Below, one piece after another: positions 8,703 through 18,539 of a DNA stretch of 64,000 nucleotides (its first letter is position 1; each line of letters starts with the position of its first letter). The DNA is from Candidatus Heimdallarchaeota archaeon (GTDB lineage: Archaea > Asgardarchaeota > Heimdallarchaeia > Heimdallarchaeales > Kariarchaeaceae): the NCBI GenBank assembly GCA_026702845.1, contig JADCLS010000006.1, positions 248,001 to 312,000 on the forward strand, in the 5' to 3' direction. The notes beneath the pieces are model-generated. The model saw only the letters and a program-made list of their open reading frames with translations. It ran no database searches and was not told the origin of the DNA. A program made the position numbers and the translations under genes.

Positions 8703-9746
8703 ATGGCAAAAGTATTGATTATTGGTGGTTCTAGGTTTATTGGGAAGCATGTTTTACAGAAATTACATAGTGATGGTCATGAGATCACTGTAATAAATAG
8801 AGGGAGTATAGATTATAAAAAATACCTTCCTGAAGGTGTTATACATATCAAGGCAAATCGTGACAATGAGGAAGAGATGAAGGCTGCAATATCAGATGAA
8901 TTTGATATTTGTTTTGATATCTGTGCAATAACTAAAAAACATGTAACTATCCTACTTAATGCACTTGAGGGCAAGGTGAGACGTCATGTACACGTATCCT
9001 CAGGTAGTGTCTATGATACTGAAAACGTTCTTTCAATCCCACTCGATGAAGATCATCCCTTTCCAGAACTAAATGAAGATACACATCCCTATGTTCTTTC
9101 TAAAACGGAGGCTGAATTAGAGCTCTTTAAGGCATTCAAGGAGCGTTCATACCCCATGACTATAGTTAGACCAACCTATGTATATGGTCCAGATAATTAT
9201 ATCTATCGTGAAGCCTATTTCTTTGACAGAGTGAGTAGGGAAAGGCCAATCTTACTTCCTGAGAATGGTGAAGGCTACTTTGATATGGTCTATGTTGATG
9301 ATCTGGCGGATCTGATTATTCGAGTGGGTTTTGAAGATAAAATAGTAATAGGTGAAGCATTTAATGGTTCTTTTGAGAAAATGATGAGTGCCAATATGTA
9401 TCTTAAAACTGTAGAAAAAATCCTTTCAAAGAATTCTGAAGTAATATATTACTCACATGACGAGTTAAAGGAGATTGGATGGCCTGAGGATCGCTACATC
9501 TATCCCTATATGCCAACTGGTGCCATGAATTTCTCCAATCGCAAGGCTGAGAGACTATTAGGATTCACATTTGTTACCGATTACCACAATGGATTATCTA
9601 AAGCATTTGCATGGTGGAAGACACAAGAAAATATCCAACCTGATTTTGAACTTGAGGATCTATTGATCCAGTATCTTAAAGAAAGGTCAGAAAACAATCT
9701 TACTATGCTGCAGGAAAAACTACATCAGTTGAAAAAAACTCAATAA
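8703..9746 (+). CDS. Extended SDR NAD-dependent epimerase/dehydratase
   Basis: The 347-residue protein has an N-terminal Rossmann fold beginning VLIIGGSRFIGKHV (residues 4-17; GxxxFIG-type dinucleotide motif). The catalytic Tyr-x3-Lys is YVLSK near 135, the Ser is in VHVSSGSVYD, and RPTYVYGPDN lies near 158. These are the landmarks of extended short-chain dehydrogenases acting on nucleotide sugars; the GGSRFIG variant is the one seen in the CSP41/isoflavone-reductase-like branch. A C-terminal helical tail of ~30 residues is charged. The substrate is unknown. It is divergent from the nitroreductase gene, with a TATA-like TTATTTAAT about 32 bases before the ATG. Confidence 0.85.
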   Translation: MAKVLIIGGSRFIGKHVLQKLHSDGHEITVINRGSIDYKKYLPEGVIHIKANRDNEEEMKAAISDEFDICFDICAITKKHVTILLNALEGKVRRHVHVSSGSVYDTENVLSIPLDEDHPFPELNEDTHPYVLSKTEAELELFKAFKERSYPMTIVRPTYVYGPDNYIYREAYFFDRVSRERPILLPENGEGYFDMVYVDDLADLIIRVGFEDKIVIGEAFNGSFEKMMSANMYLKTVEKILSKNSEVIYYSHDELKEIGWPEDRYIYPYMPTGAMNFSNRKAERLLGFTFVTDYHNGLSKAFAWWKTQENIQPDFELEDLLIQYLKERSENNLTMLQEKLHQLKKTQ

Positions 9747-9811
9747 ACTCACTGAATTCAGATAATTCGATGGATACAAGTTAAATAATCAAAATAAGAC
9801 AGGAATAATGA

Positions 9812-10057
9812 TTGTTGTATTTTATCGTACTTTCTATCTTGATTATACCATTTTCAATTCATATTACAGATACTAACCGTGAAAGAATGCAATCCTCTAA
9901 TGGGTATCTCTGGATTCTATTAGGATTGTTAATCATTCTCTGGTTAGTCATACCAAATAAAATACTTGAACAAACTATATGGATTGGATTTGCAATTGGA
10001 TGCATACTAACAGGGCTATTACAGATAATACAAGATCCTAAAGCTATTCAAGAATAG
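9812..10057 (+). CDS. Small membrane protein, 81 aa
   Basis: The product has three hydrophobic segments (about 2-17, 31-46 and 54-70), which would make it a short integral membrane protein. It starts at TTG-TTG and sits 65 bases after the epimerase gene on the same strand, so it may be co-transcribed. No family is recognised. Confidence 0.55.
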   Translation: MLYFIVLSILIIPFSIHITDTNRERMQSSNGYLWILLGLLIILWLVIPNKILEQTIWIGFAIGCILTGLLQIIQDPKAIQE

Positions 10058-10084
10058 AGTAACTATGATTTAAGGTAATTAAAG

Positions 10085-10918
10085 CTAGAAAAATAGATCC
10101 TTGAGATCCTCTGTGGCATCCTTTACCTTGGCAATTTGTCGATTGGTTTCTCCTTCAGGGATTTCTCCATCAAGATGTACTGGTCCAGCAGTCATAAATA
10201 AGGGAATGTAAAAATTCTTCAATTCATTGACACAATCTGGAAGCAATGGAGACCATAACCCCTTCCATTTACCTTCTTTATCCTGTTTTGCACGAATATA
10301 TGAGCCAAAGAAAGGTCTACCCTTTCGAACAGTAAGTACTAGACCCATATTGATATTTTTCCGGAAAATGTGCCCATATATGATATTTGGATGAGTTCCA
10401 AGTGCCGCGAGATTCTTTCGTTGATTTCCCTCATCAAAATTGGTCAAAATGAATACTTTTGTTCCATTCTCAGCATGTTTCTTGATATTTTCCTGATTGA
10501 AGTCATTGGTTGATCCCCTAATCATAAAAAGAAAATTCTCAGTATTCTGTCGTATCTGTGTTTGATACTCAAGAAATGAAGATGCTATGTACATCCGCTT
10601 TTCATCGATATCGTCCAATTCTGCACCTGATTGATCATTGCCATCGGCAGTCAGTAACTGTGCGATAATTGCTAGAATGAAGTATTCATTCAACTGACCA
10701 CTAATTCTTACTTTATCAAATAATAATGCAGGAACCTCATCTAATTTTGTTTTTTCAGCCTCTTTCTTACCCTCATCAGTATTGATATTAATTATTTGTT
10801 TCTCTATTTTGATTTTTTTCAAAGAACTGGCAACTTCATCAATGAGTATTTCTAATGGCTCCTTATCATCATTTTTTTTATCTACAAATAATTTAAATTC
10901 CATAATCCTACGAAACAA
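10085..10918 (-). CDS. Hypothetical protein with thioredoxin-fold-like N-terminus
   Basis: Residues 6-95 of this 277-residue soluble protein follow a thioredoxin/glutaredoxin-like order: a strand 'FKLFVDKK', a helix, a second strand 'IININTDEG', then 'VPALLFDKVRISG' containing the cis-proline-type V-P. It lacks a CxxC redox site, so a binding rather than redox role is likely. The rest (about 100-277) is an alpha/beta region with FLFMIRG and VFILTNF strands that I cannot assign. ATG at 10903 (MEFKLF) is an alternative start. The gene is single, in the same direction as the membrane gene at 11005-12390, 86 bases from it. Confidence 0.55.
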   Translation of the reverse strand: MFRRIMEFKLFVDKKNDDKEPLEILIDEVASSLKKIKIEKQIININTDEGKKEAEKTKLDEVPALLFDKVRISGQLNEYFILAIIAQLLTADGNDQSGAELDDIDEKRMYIASSFLEYQTQIRQNTENFLFMIRGSTNDFNQENIKKHAENGTKVFILTNFDEGNQRKNLAALGTHPNIIYGHIFRKNINMGLVLTVRKGRPFFGSYIRAKQDKEGKWKGLWSPLLPDCVNELKNFYIPLFMTAGPVHLDGEIPEGETNRQIAKVKDATEDLKDLFF

Positions 10919-11004
10919 GAAAGGAAACGCTAATACATAAATTGTTTGTTGTTGTGTTAATAAATAAGTAAATTCACTATAGAATTTTTAAATGGTAATT
11001 CTAG

Positions 11005-12390
11005 TTATTTCTTGCTCTCTCGTCGCCATTTATTCACAGTTCGTTGTATTCTATTCTCAGAGGATTTCATTCCCAGTTTGTTTTTCAAGGCATCTTTTGC
11101 CATACCCATTGCAAGTTTAGCTGTATCTGTCTTCCATTCAATATCTCCTGATTTAATTCCGGCTAACATCAGTTTTAGATCATCATAATCAGGAGCCCAT
11201 GGTATTCGCTTCACTTCTGGATTGGCATATCGCCTGAATGAGGGGATTAGGAAGAAAAGGAGTAAACTAACCAAATAGATGGCCAGGGATAGTATTAAAT
11301 TGAATTCATAGCCTAGCACAACGATATTAGAACCTGCAAGGACTTCTACTCGAGTAAATATATTATCACGGCCGAAACTCGATTGGACTTGCATCGCATG
11401 GTAACCTAGTAATACACCTAGGATCACCAAAACAATTCCCCTATCTGATAAAAATCTAGCAATGGTATTTCCAATACCCAGATCACCTTTCTCCTCAATG
11501 AGCTGATCTTCAATAGTCATATCACTCGTCTTGGATGCAATTTTTATTCCTTTAACTGCTGCTCCTTGAATTGTGTAAAGAGCCATGAACATACTGAAAA
11601 CACTATCCCAAATAGATGTATCCCCTGATGAAGCAGTAAGAACACGAAACAGAAGGAGAAAGACACGTATTGTTGAGAACATATAGAAAGCATTCATGAT
11701 CGAGAAGAACACATCATTTTTCTTCTGTATACCTATTAATGGAATAACAGCAATGAAAGCAAAAGCGATTATGATAAGAGATGTGAAAATAAGTGGTGTG
11801 GATCCTTCTGCTTTGGTGTAAAGCAAATATCCCAAACTTGCATTAATGAAAGCAAGCAACCAACCCACTACAGCAAACATAGCCTTTCCATCATCATCTC
11901 GCTTACCAAGGAAGAGCATGGTTCCAAAGATATTCGAGCCAAATAAATCTCTGAATAGAGAAAAGGTGGAAAATGTCGCTATACCTATCCAAGCAATATA
12001 TAGAATACCTACCAATATCAAAGCCAACTCATGAGCATAGCTGAGAACAGTAGTTTGCAGAAAAGCACTTAGACCAACTATTAACAGTATCAATAAGGGC
12101 ATCTGAAACTTAGCATCAAGCCTCCCAAGCAAGGATCCTACCGAAATAAATGACAAGGCAGCAGCCAATTCCACATACAGGATAAGATCCATTGTTTGTG
12201 AGGTTATAATGAAACTTGGAACCATTCTCGGTATAAATGAGATTAGAGTGCTAATGATCACAACAATCAGCAAAACTGAGGTATAAGGAAAAAATCTGGC
12301 AGATTTTAATGTGCGGATACCTCGAGTAAGGATAGATTTTATGAAATCTCCAAGGATCGATTCAATATAGGTCAATGCTTCAACCTCCAA
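11005..12390 (-). CDS. Polytopic membrane protein, about 10 helices
   Basis: This 461-residue protein has roughly ten membrane helices between residues 33 and 385. A short amphipathic N-terminus precedes them, and a basic cytoplasmic tail of ~75 residues follows (ending RTVNKWRRESKK). There is no transporter signature I can name, and the helices contain few charged residues. It is monocistronic, with a TATA-like TTTATACTT on the minus strand about 40 bases upstream of the start. Confidence 0.65.
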   Translation of the reverse strand: MEVEALTYIESILGDFIKSILTRGIRTLKSARFFPYTSVLLIVVIISTLISFIPRMVPSFIITSQTMDLILYVELAAALSFISVGSLLGRLDAKFQMPLLILLIVGLSAFLQTTVLSYAHELALILVGILYIAWIGIATFSTFSLFRDLFGSNIFGTMLFLGKRDDDGKAMFAVVGWLLAFINASLGYLLYTKAEGSTPLIFTSLIIIAFAFIAVIPLIGIQKKNDVFFSIMNAFYMFSTIRVFLLLFRVLTASSGDTSIWDSVFSMFMALYTIQGAAVKGIKIASKTSDMTIEDQLIEEKGDLGIGNTIARFLSDRGIVLVILGVLLGYHAMQVQSSFGRDNIFTRVEVLAGSNIVVLGYEFNLILSLAIYLVSLLLFFLIPSFRRYANPEVKRIPWAPDYDDLKLMLAGIKSGDIEWKTDTAKLAMGMAKDALKNKLGMKSSENRIQRTVNKWRRESKK

Positions 12391-12620
12391 AATACTTGAT
12401 TATTTAACATAGTAGAAAGAAGATGGTTAAAGTATAAATAAACTTGTAAGGAAATAATCACAATTGCTAAGAAACAACACGAACCTAAAGGAAATATCTA
12501 GTTACTCTATTACTAAAAGCATCAAGAGGATTAGTTTTCTTGAAATTATTATAAACAAATTAAATGGGAAAAAGAACGTTTATTAGTTAAGGTTATTTAA
12601 AAAAGACAAGAGGAGTACGT

Positions 12621-12992
12621 TTGTCATTAGAAAAGAGATTGACTGAGGAATTAGAGGATTTTGAAGAAAAAACCTCTGGGATTCTTGGAAGTTGTGTTAT
12701 TTCCACATCATCAGCTCTGATGATGGCAGAAGCTAGCGCAGAGTATGACCGTGGGGTAATACAAGCGATGAGTGAAAAACTCATCACCTTAAGTAAGGAA
12801 ACTTTGAATATGCTTTTCGATGATGCCTCATTAAAGTCTGTAACCATTGAGGAAGAGGATCACTACCTTTATGTGAGAAGGATTAACAAAGATTATCATG
12901 TGGTTGTATTGACAGATACAACCGAAACAATGGGATTACGAGAAGTGAATATCAGAGAGTTAATCAAGCGAATTCAGGTAATTTTTGGATGA
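12621..12992 (+). CDS. Roadblock/LC7-family protein
   Basis: The 123-residue protein has the Roadblock/LC7 layout: an N-terminal helix (LEDFEEKTSGILGS), a first strand pair with ISTSSALMMAEAS, a long central helix (DRGVIQAMSEKLITLSKE), then strands 'SLKSVTIEEEDHYLYVRRI' and 'YHVVVLTDTT' and a C-terminal helix. Such proteins dimerise and act as GAPs, regulators or scaffolds for small GTPases (MglB, dynein LC7, Ragulator). A Ras-like GTPase gene begins 44 bases downstream, the same arrangement as mglB-mglA. The start is TTG, preceded by an AGGAG-type ribosome site and a TATA-like TTATTTAAA. Confidence 0.8.
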   Translation: MSLEKRLTEELEDFEEKTSGILGSCVISTSSALMMAEASAEYDRGVIQAMSEKLITLSKETLNMLFDDASLKSVTIEEEDHYLYVRRINKDYHVVVLTDTTETMGLREVNIRELIKRIQVIFG

Positions 12993-13036
12993 TGTTTACT
13001 TATGGTAATGAGGGATGTATTTGAGGATGGGTCAAA

Positions 13037-13606
13037 ATGACTGGTGATAGAGTAAAAATTTCGGTGAAATTCTGTATCCTAGGTGCACCAGGGGTGGGTA
13101 AAACATCACTTAGAAGGAACTTCATGGGTCAGAATTTTCTGCTTTCTTACTCCACAACCCTAGGTGTCGATTTTGCCAACAAAATCATCACCCTTGATGA
13201 TGGAACCATTCTTAATTTGCAGATCTGGGATCTTGCAGGTCAAACTAACTACTTAAATGTTACAAAATCTTTTTTGAGTCATACTAATGCTGCTCTTGTC
13301 GTTTATGACAGTACTCAGCCAGAAACCTTTGGTCATATCAAGGCGTGGTTGAAGCTGTTACATGAGAGTAATGAGAAGAATGCAAAGAAAATACCTCTAA
13401 TGATCCTGAGAAACAAGGTAGATCTCCTTGATGAAGATACACCTTCTGGTTCATTCAACACAGAAGAATTCCTTCTCTACCTTGATGATTACGAAAAGAT
13501 TACTGAAGATTATCCAAAATCTCTCTCGACTAGTGCCAAAACCGGAAAAAATGTGGAAATGGCATTCACCACCCTATCCATCGTCCTTCGAGATGCAATT
13601 GAATAG
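13037..13606 (+). CDS. Ras/Rab-like small GTPase paired with Roadblock protein
   Basis: The 189-residue protein shows all five G motifs: G1 GAPGVGKTS (about 14-22), the G2 threonine in STTLGVDF, G3 WDLAGQ with the catalytic-type Gln, G4 NKVD, and G5 TSAKTG. It has no C-terminal cysteine for prenylation and no membrane helix, so it is probably cytosolic or recruited by partners. It follows the Roadblock gene by 44 bases, and the two very likely form a GTPase/regulator pair. Small GTPases of this type are unusually numerous in Asgard archaea. It ends with TAG. Confidence 0.92.
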   Translation: MTGDRVKISVKFCILGAPGVGKTSLRRNFMGQNFLLSYSTTLGVDFANKIITLDDGTILNLQIWDLAGQTNYLNVTKSFLSHTNAALVVYDSTQPETFGHIKAWLKLLHESNEKNAKKIPLMILRNKVDLLDEDTPSGSFNTEEFLLYLDDYEKITEDYPKSLSTSAKTGKNVEMAFTTLSIVLRDAIE

Positions 13607-13652
13607 GAAAAATATCACAATATATAAACCCTTGAAGATTTGAACAACCATT

Positions 13653-14741
13653 ATGAGAATTGTCATGGTACCCTCTGGTTATGGGTTAGGTCACTTAACA
13701 AGGTCAATAGCTTTAATCAATGCTTTAATAGAAGTAGATCCAACGATATCCATTTCACTGGTGGTAAATTATTCACATCTAGAACTTCTGAAACAGCAAA
13801 AAATTCCAGAACAGGTTATTCTAGAACAACAGCCAATACTACCGATCCTAGTGATGGAAGACGAATATACTATTGATGTCGAGGCCAGTATTGGTAGTTA
13901 TCAATTCAGCCTAAATTATGATACACAAGTCAGAGATGATATGACCTGGGGAAGAATCCTTCAAGGTTCAGACCTGGTGATAAATGATATCGAATCAACT
14001 CACAATATCCTTGCAAAAAAGATGGATATACCAATTTTGAATATATCTAATTTTACATGGGCAGATATTCTCGAAGGAATGGGAGCTGAACTGCAGGCAG
14101 AGGAGTATACAAAACAAATAGCACTAGCTACTGAACACATTAAATTACCATTTGCCACCCCATGCAGAGGATTTGATAATGCCAAGGAATTGGGATTAAT
14201 TAGCAGGGAGATCAATCATTCCTTTGTAAAAAATATCCGTGATCACTATCCAGACAAAAAAATCATCTATCTACAAAACCTCACAACAAGATTAATAGAA
14301 AATTTCGAGGATCTGATTGTAGGAGTACAGGAAAGGAATCTTGTCCCCATCTTCCCCCAGCACTTGGTGACAAAATTGCAAAATCCAAGCAAATTGATAA
14401 CTTTCTCCAAAAAATCAGAGGATACTCATAACCTCATTGCTACGTCAGATTTGGCATTTGCAAAGGTTGGGTATTCAACAGTTGCAGAGTGTTTTGCAGG
14501 AGGTACATATCTCCTTCACTGGATACGTAGTCACTATAGTGAAGATGAGCACATAAGCAATGACATTGAGGAAAAAGGATTTGGTAAAAGGATAGATATT
14601 GAAATTGGGGTGCAATCCTTTTTACAACTCATCGACGAAACACTATTATTCTTGGAGGATCATGAAATCCAAGCTGTTCCAATTAAAACCAAATCGATAG
14701 CAGAATATATTCTTGATACTTTCCGTCCTAATATTGCTTGA
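13653..14741 (+). CDS. GT-B glycosyltransferase-like protein
   Basis: The 362-residue protein begins with MRIVMVPSGYGLGHLTRS, a glycine-rich loop followed by a helix that matches the N-terminal Rossmann domain of GT-B glycosyltransferases (MurG/GT28-like, also the arabinokinase N-domain). The C-terminal half contains AFAKVGYSTVAECFAGG near 260-280, equivalent to the donor-binding segment of that fold. Donor and acceptor are unknown. It lies 46 bases after the GTPase gene on the same strand and could be part of the same transcript. TATA-like TATATAAAC lies just upstream, so its own leaderless promoter is also possible. Confidence 0.75.
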   Translation: MRIVMVPSGYGLGHLTRSIALINALIEVDPTISISLVVNYSHLELLKQQKIPEQVILEQQPILPILVMEDEYTIDVEASIGSYQFSLNYDTQVRDDMTWGRILQGSDLVINDIESTHNILAKKMDIPILNISNFTWADILEGMGAELQAEEYTKQIALATEHIKLPFATPCRGFDNAKELGLISREINHSFVKNIRDHYPDKKIIYLQNLTTRLIENFEDLIVGVQERNLVPIFPQHLVTKLQNPSKLITFSKKSEDTHNLIATSDLAFAKVGYSTVAECFAGGTYLLHWIRSHYSEDEHISNDIEEKGFGKRIDIEIGVQSFLQLIDETLLFLEDHEIQAVPIKTKSIAEYILDTFRPNIA

Positions 14742-14831
14742 GCATGATTTCAGACAGAAAAGAAAGATGGATAGAAAACTAAGCTTTTAATGTATGTTAT
14801 CAGTTGATTGGTATAGAAAGAGGAGAATGAT

Positions 14832-16259
14832 ATGACAATACGAGAGATTATGTTGTATAATACTGAGACTCGACAAAAGGAAAAACTCGAACCGATCACC
14901 CCAGGTATTGTTAAGTTCTACTCCTGTGGACAGACAGTATATGAAGATGTACACGTTGGAAATTTCAAGACATATTCTGTATGGGACTTGCTTGTTCGCA
15001 CCTTGAAGCATTTTGGCTATCAAGTTATACATGTACAGAATTTCACTGATGTGGGACATCTAACTGATGATGCAGATGAAGGTGAAGATAAGATTCAGAA
15101 GAAGGCAGCAGCTCTAAAAATGGATCCCATGGAGCTAGTTGACATAAAAATCCGTGAGTATCATCAGAATATGGATCAGGTAAACATCAATCGACCTAAT
15201 ATTGCACCTAGAGCAACTGGACATATCAATGAGATGATTGAGATGATAAAGACTCTCATCAATAAGAATCATGCTTATGAGGTAGATGGATCGGTATATT
15301 TTGACATATCAACCTTTGATGATTATGGAAAGATGGCAAGATTAGATCTTGAAAATCTACGATCTGGAGCAAGGGTAGAGGTGATTGCGGGAAAAAGGAA
15401 TCCAGGTGATTTTGCCTTGTGGATCAAAGCACCACCAGAACATATCATGAAATATAATAGCCCGTGGAGTATTGGATATCCTGGGTGGCATCTGGAGTGT
15501 TCAGTTATGGCCATCAAGTATCTGGGTGAGACAATCGATATCCATGCAGGAGGCATTGATCATATCCCTGTTCATCATACCAATGAGATAGCTCAATCAG
15601 AATGTGCAACTGGTAAAAAATTTGCCAATATTTGGATGCATTCTGCTTTCATCACAGTAAACGGTGAAAAGATGAGTAAATCAAAAAATAATTTCTTCAC
15701 ATTATCGGAATTAATTGAAGAATTGGGTCCTGCTGCAACCAGGTTTGCACTTAGCACTGCACATTATCGCACACAGGCAGATTTTTCACTCAATGATGCT
15801 CAATCTCAGAAAAAACGCTACTATAGACTTGTGAAGAGTTACCAGATGGCGCAACAATATCTTGTTGCAAAAGAAGTTCAAACGGATGATACAGTAATGG
15901 AATCATTTTTGGAACGTTTTAATGTGGCACTAGCTGATGATCTAAACACCCCCAAAGCCATGATACAGGTTAATGCAGTTGGAAACAGGCTGGATAAAGC
16001 ACGAAAGGCACATGAACCGGAGAAGGTCAAAGCCTTTATGACAGGTTTAGAAACAATGTTGGATGTACTGGGTATTCCCTTGGTTAAACTTACAGATGCT
16101 GAAATTACTGAAATTAATACCATGGTTCAACTAAGGATAAAGCTCAAGGCAGAGGGTGACTTCAAAGCATCTGATGAAATCAGAGAATTCTTGCAAAAAC
16201 GCAACTACATTCTTCAAGATCTTTCACCTACAGAGACCATTTGGTACAGAGAAGAATAA
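14832..16259 (+). CDS. cysS: Cysteinyl-tRNA synthetase
   Basis: This class I synthetase charges tRNA-Cys. The 475-residue protein is full length. It has the zinc/cysteine-binding YSCGQTVYEDVHVGN with the HIGH-equivalent HVGN (about 34-43), a second zinc cluster in GWHLECSVM and the HHTNE motif, and the KMSKS loop GEKMSKSKNN near 280. The C-terminal helical anticodon-binding region has the conserved 'ARKAHEPEK/AEGDFKASDEIR' type helices. It starts at ATG 14832 with an upstream TATA-like TTTTAATG and an AGGAG ribosome site. It converges on the hypothetical gene at 16260-16784 with no gap. Confidence 0.97.
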   Translation: MTIREIMLYNTETRQKEKLEPITPGIVKFYSCGQTVYEDVHVGNFKTYSVWDLLVRTLKHFGYQVIHVQNFTDVGHLTDDADEGEDKIQKKAAALKMDPMELVDIKIREYHQNMDQVNINRPNIAPRATGHINEMIEMIKTLINKNHAYEVDGSVYFDISTFDDYGKMARLDLENLRSGARVEVIAGKRNPGDFALWIKAPPEHIMKYNSPWSIGYPGWHLECSVMAIKYLGETIDIHAGGIDHIPVHHTNEIAQSECATGKKFANIWMHSAFITVNGEKMSKSKNNFFTLSELIEELGPAATRFALSTAHYRTQADFSLNDAQSQKKRYYRLVKSYQMAQQYLVAKEVQTDDTVMESFLERFNVALADDLNTPKAMIQVNAVGNRLDKARKAHEPEKVKAFMTGLETMLDVLGIPLVKLTDAEITEINTMVQLRIKLKAEGDFKASDEIREFLQKRNYILQDLSPTETIWYREE

Positions 16260-16784
16260 TCAATCAGGGTTATATAAAGAATCAACAGAATTTAGAGGAT
16301 GGAGTTCTATGTTTTCCAGTAGCTGATTCATCGAGGCTTTATTCATTTTACTGAAATTTGGTTTTCTAGAATCAAAATATATAACGATTCCATTGATTAC
16401 TTTCTCTGATTCTTCCTCGTCGATTATAAATTGCAATGTAAGAATGAACACCTCTATTCTGTAATTGACTCTTCTTATCTCTAATGCAACCTCATCTAGT
16501 GTACTAAATCCAGGAGTGGAATAGGTCTCATTGTTTTGGATAGCCTTCTCCCATTGCTGGAGGATACAATGTAATGTTGTAAGATATCGAGTCAAGGATC
16601 CAAAAATATCGAGTATTGCCTCGACTGCACGTACACGTGTAAGGATTTTCCCTCTAAGATAGAATGAGAACAGAGAATCCAATTTCAAATCAAACTTATA
16701 GGCTTCTGAAGATGATGCAATGGGTTTGTAAATTGCATACACCTCGTCATACAAATTATCTCTTGGTTCATCAATCTTATACAT
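16260..16784 (-). CDS. Hypothetical helical protein, 174 aa
   Basis: This soluble, largely helical protein has no Cys cluster, signal peptide or membrane helix. The central helices are rich in Arg/Val/Leu (RVRAVEAILDIFGSL) and the C-terminal part is polar. It lies 64 bases downstream of the TPR gene at 16849-18375 on the same strand and could be its partner. TATA-like TTTATATA sequences in the gap could equally give it its own promoter. No family is recognised. Confidence 0.55.
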   Translation of the reverse strand: MYKIDEPRDNLYDEVYAIYKPIASSSEAYKFDLKLDSLFSFYLRGKILTRVRAVEAILDIFGSLTRYLTTLHCILQQWEKAIQNNETYSTPGFSTLDEVALEIRRVNYRIEVFILTLQFIIDEEESEKVINGIVIYFDSRKPNFSKMNKASMNQLLENIELHPLNSVDSLYNPD

Positions 16785-16848
16785 TGAAAATATGTTGTAA
16801 ATATATTATTTATACATTTATCTGGTATGATGGATGCAGATACTTCTT

Positions 16849-18375
16849 TCAGGCGTAATTGCTGTTTTCATGATTTACAGGATTATTCTCAACTGCATTC
16901 TTGATACAATCTTGGATACCAGATACTCGTATCCGCTCCTTAAGTGATGGACTACTCACATCCCCTTCCTCTAGTCGAGACAATTCCGAGGAGATCTTTT
17001 CAACCAAGTGGTGCAGTATATACCTTTTTGCAACCTCTCTTGCCTTGAGAAGGTATTCTACTGCCTTCTCCCTGTTGATTTTGATAAAATACTCATATTT
17101 TGCTAGGATGATTTGCTGATCTGTGTACAATTTGATAGTATGTGGAGTAAAATGTATGGGAATGGAAGCTACTTGAACCATGAGCCCATCGATCTGGGAA
17201 ATTGGTTCCGCATCATCACATTGCATAGTATCCTCAAAGAGAAAATCAAGATAAGCTAATTTAATGGATAAATTACTTGGCATCATGAAAGATAATTTCT
17301 GTAGATTAGTCATAGCCTGTGCTTTTTTCTTGTAAGGTCCGAGCTTATCTATCAGGGATCTTGCATACGTGGTGAGATTGTTAATATTTAGATCATCCTT
17401 ATCATTACTTTCCTTGAGTAATTCAAGTGATTCTTTTGCCATTTTCAAATCCTGGCCATCTTTTAGACCCTTGTAACGATGATAATAGAACCAGAAGATA
17501 TTAAACTCGCTAATGTGGATATATAATGGATCCTGATGCATATAACTGTAATCCCTACTACGAATATGGAACTGTAGTGAATGCTCAAAGTTTCCCTGGG
17601 TATAATATAAATGAGCTAGAGTGGCACTCGCTCTAATGAGAAACCAAGAATTTTCAAGACGTGTACCAATGTCAAGGATTTTTTGCTGTAACTCTATCGC
17701 TTGTACAATTTCATCTTTCATGACATGTAAACTTGATAATCCATCCAAGACTAGCGCAAAATACAAATTTTCATAATCTTGCAAACCCTCAAAACATATC
17801 ATATATTGTTGCTCAGCAAGTTCAAACTCTCCTAATGATGTATAGAGATCCGCTAATTTCTGAGTTTTCCTATTTGCCATGTAAATACCATACTTAGGCA
17901 TCTTCCCATAAGATTCAATAGATTTGTTCAATCCCTGGATAGCTTCCTCTCGTATTTTAGTTATAGATATTGCCTGATAATATAAACCCGTGATGAAGAA
18001 TTTCTCCCAATCATCATAGTAGATGAGTAATTTGTAGATACTTCTCAACTCAGATTCCCTTGATGAAAAACGCTCCTGATCTAATCTATGAGTCCTAATA
18101 TCAAAGAGGTATTGGGTCAGTGCAATGTAAAATTGAAGTACATCATCCTGCAAATCTACATTCAAATCTATTATCTCCTGTAATAATATGATTGCTTCAT
18201 TGGTTTTCTGGAACGTGTAGAGATGAAAGAGTAGGCAATATTTTCCAAATGCAATATCTAAGGGTCCTTCAAGTGTCTCAATTATGTTTCTAGCCTGTTG
18301 TTCATTAGTATGAATAAAGATCTGATCGTAAACCTCCATAGCACCGGAAGAGTACCTTGTCATACGACAAGTCAA
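16849..18375 (-). CDS. Tetratricopeptide-repeat protein
   Basis: This 508-residue protein consists of paired antiparallel helices with the TPR spacing. The clearest are at about 160-330, for example 'LADLYTSLGEFELAEQQY', 'GLSSLHVMKDEIVQAIEL' and 'ATLAHLYYTQGNFEHSLQ' (A/G at 8, Y/F/L and A at 20). The rest is likely degenerate TPR-like helices. There is no catalytic domain, signal peptide or membrane helix, so a protein-protein scaffold is the best inference. An internal ATG at 18339 (MEVYDQ) is an equally good start. A second TPR protein lies at 46679-48190. Confidence 0.75.
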   Translation of the reverse strand: MTCRMTRYSSGAMEVYDQIFIHTNEQQARNIIETLEGPLDIAFGKYCLLFHLYTFQKTNEAIILLQEIIDLNVDLQDDVLQFYIALTQYLFDIRTHRLDQERFSSRESELRSIYKLLIYYDDWEKFFITGLYYQAISITKIREEAIQGLNKSIESYGKMPKYGIYMANRKTQKLADLYTSLGEFELAEQQYMICFEGLQDYENLYFALVLDGLSSLHVMKDEIVQAIELQQKILDIGTRLENSWFLIRASATLAHLYYTQGNFEHSLQFHIRSRDYSYMHQDPLYIHISEFNIFWFYYHRYKGLKDGQDLKMAKESLELLKESNDKDDLNINNLTTYARSLIDKLGPYKKKAQAMTNLQKLSFMMPSNLSIKLAYLDFLFEDTMQCDDAEPISQIDGLMVQVASIPIHFTPHTIKLYTDQQIILAKYEYFIKINREKAVEYLLKAREVAKRYILHHLVEKISSELSRLEEGDVSSPSLKERIRVSGIQDCIKNAVENNPVNHENSNYA

Positions 18376-18539
18376 GTGTTATGGCTTTAATAAACTAGAG
18401 TCGTTTACAATTGGTGTTTGAGTAGGAAAATATGAAAGTTAGTTCAACTACGATTAGATCTTTAATTTCAATGAGAATAATGTGGAATTCTCCAATTAAG
18501 GAGCATAGTTTTTAGATCATCGACTACCATCGAACAGAT

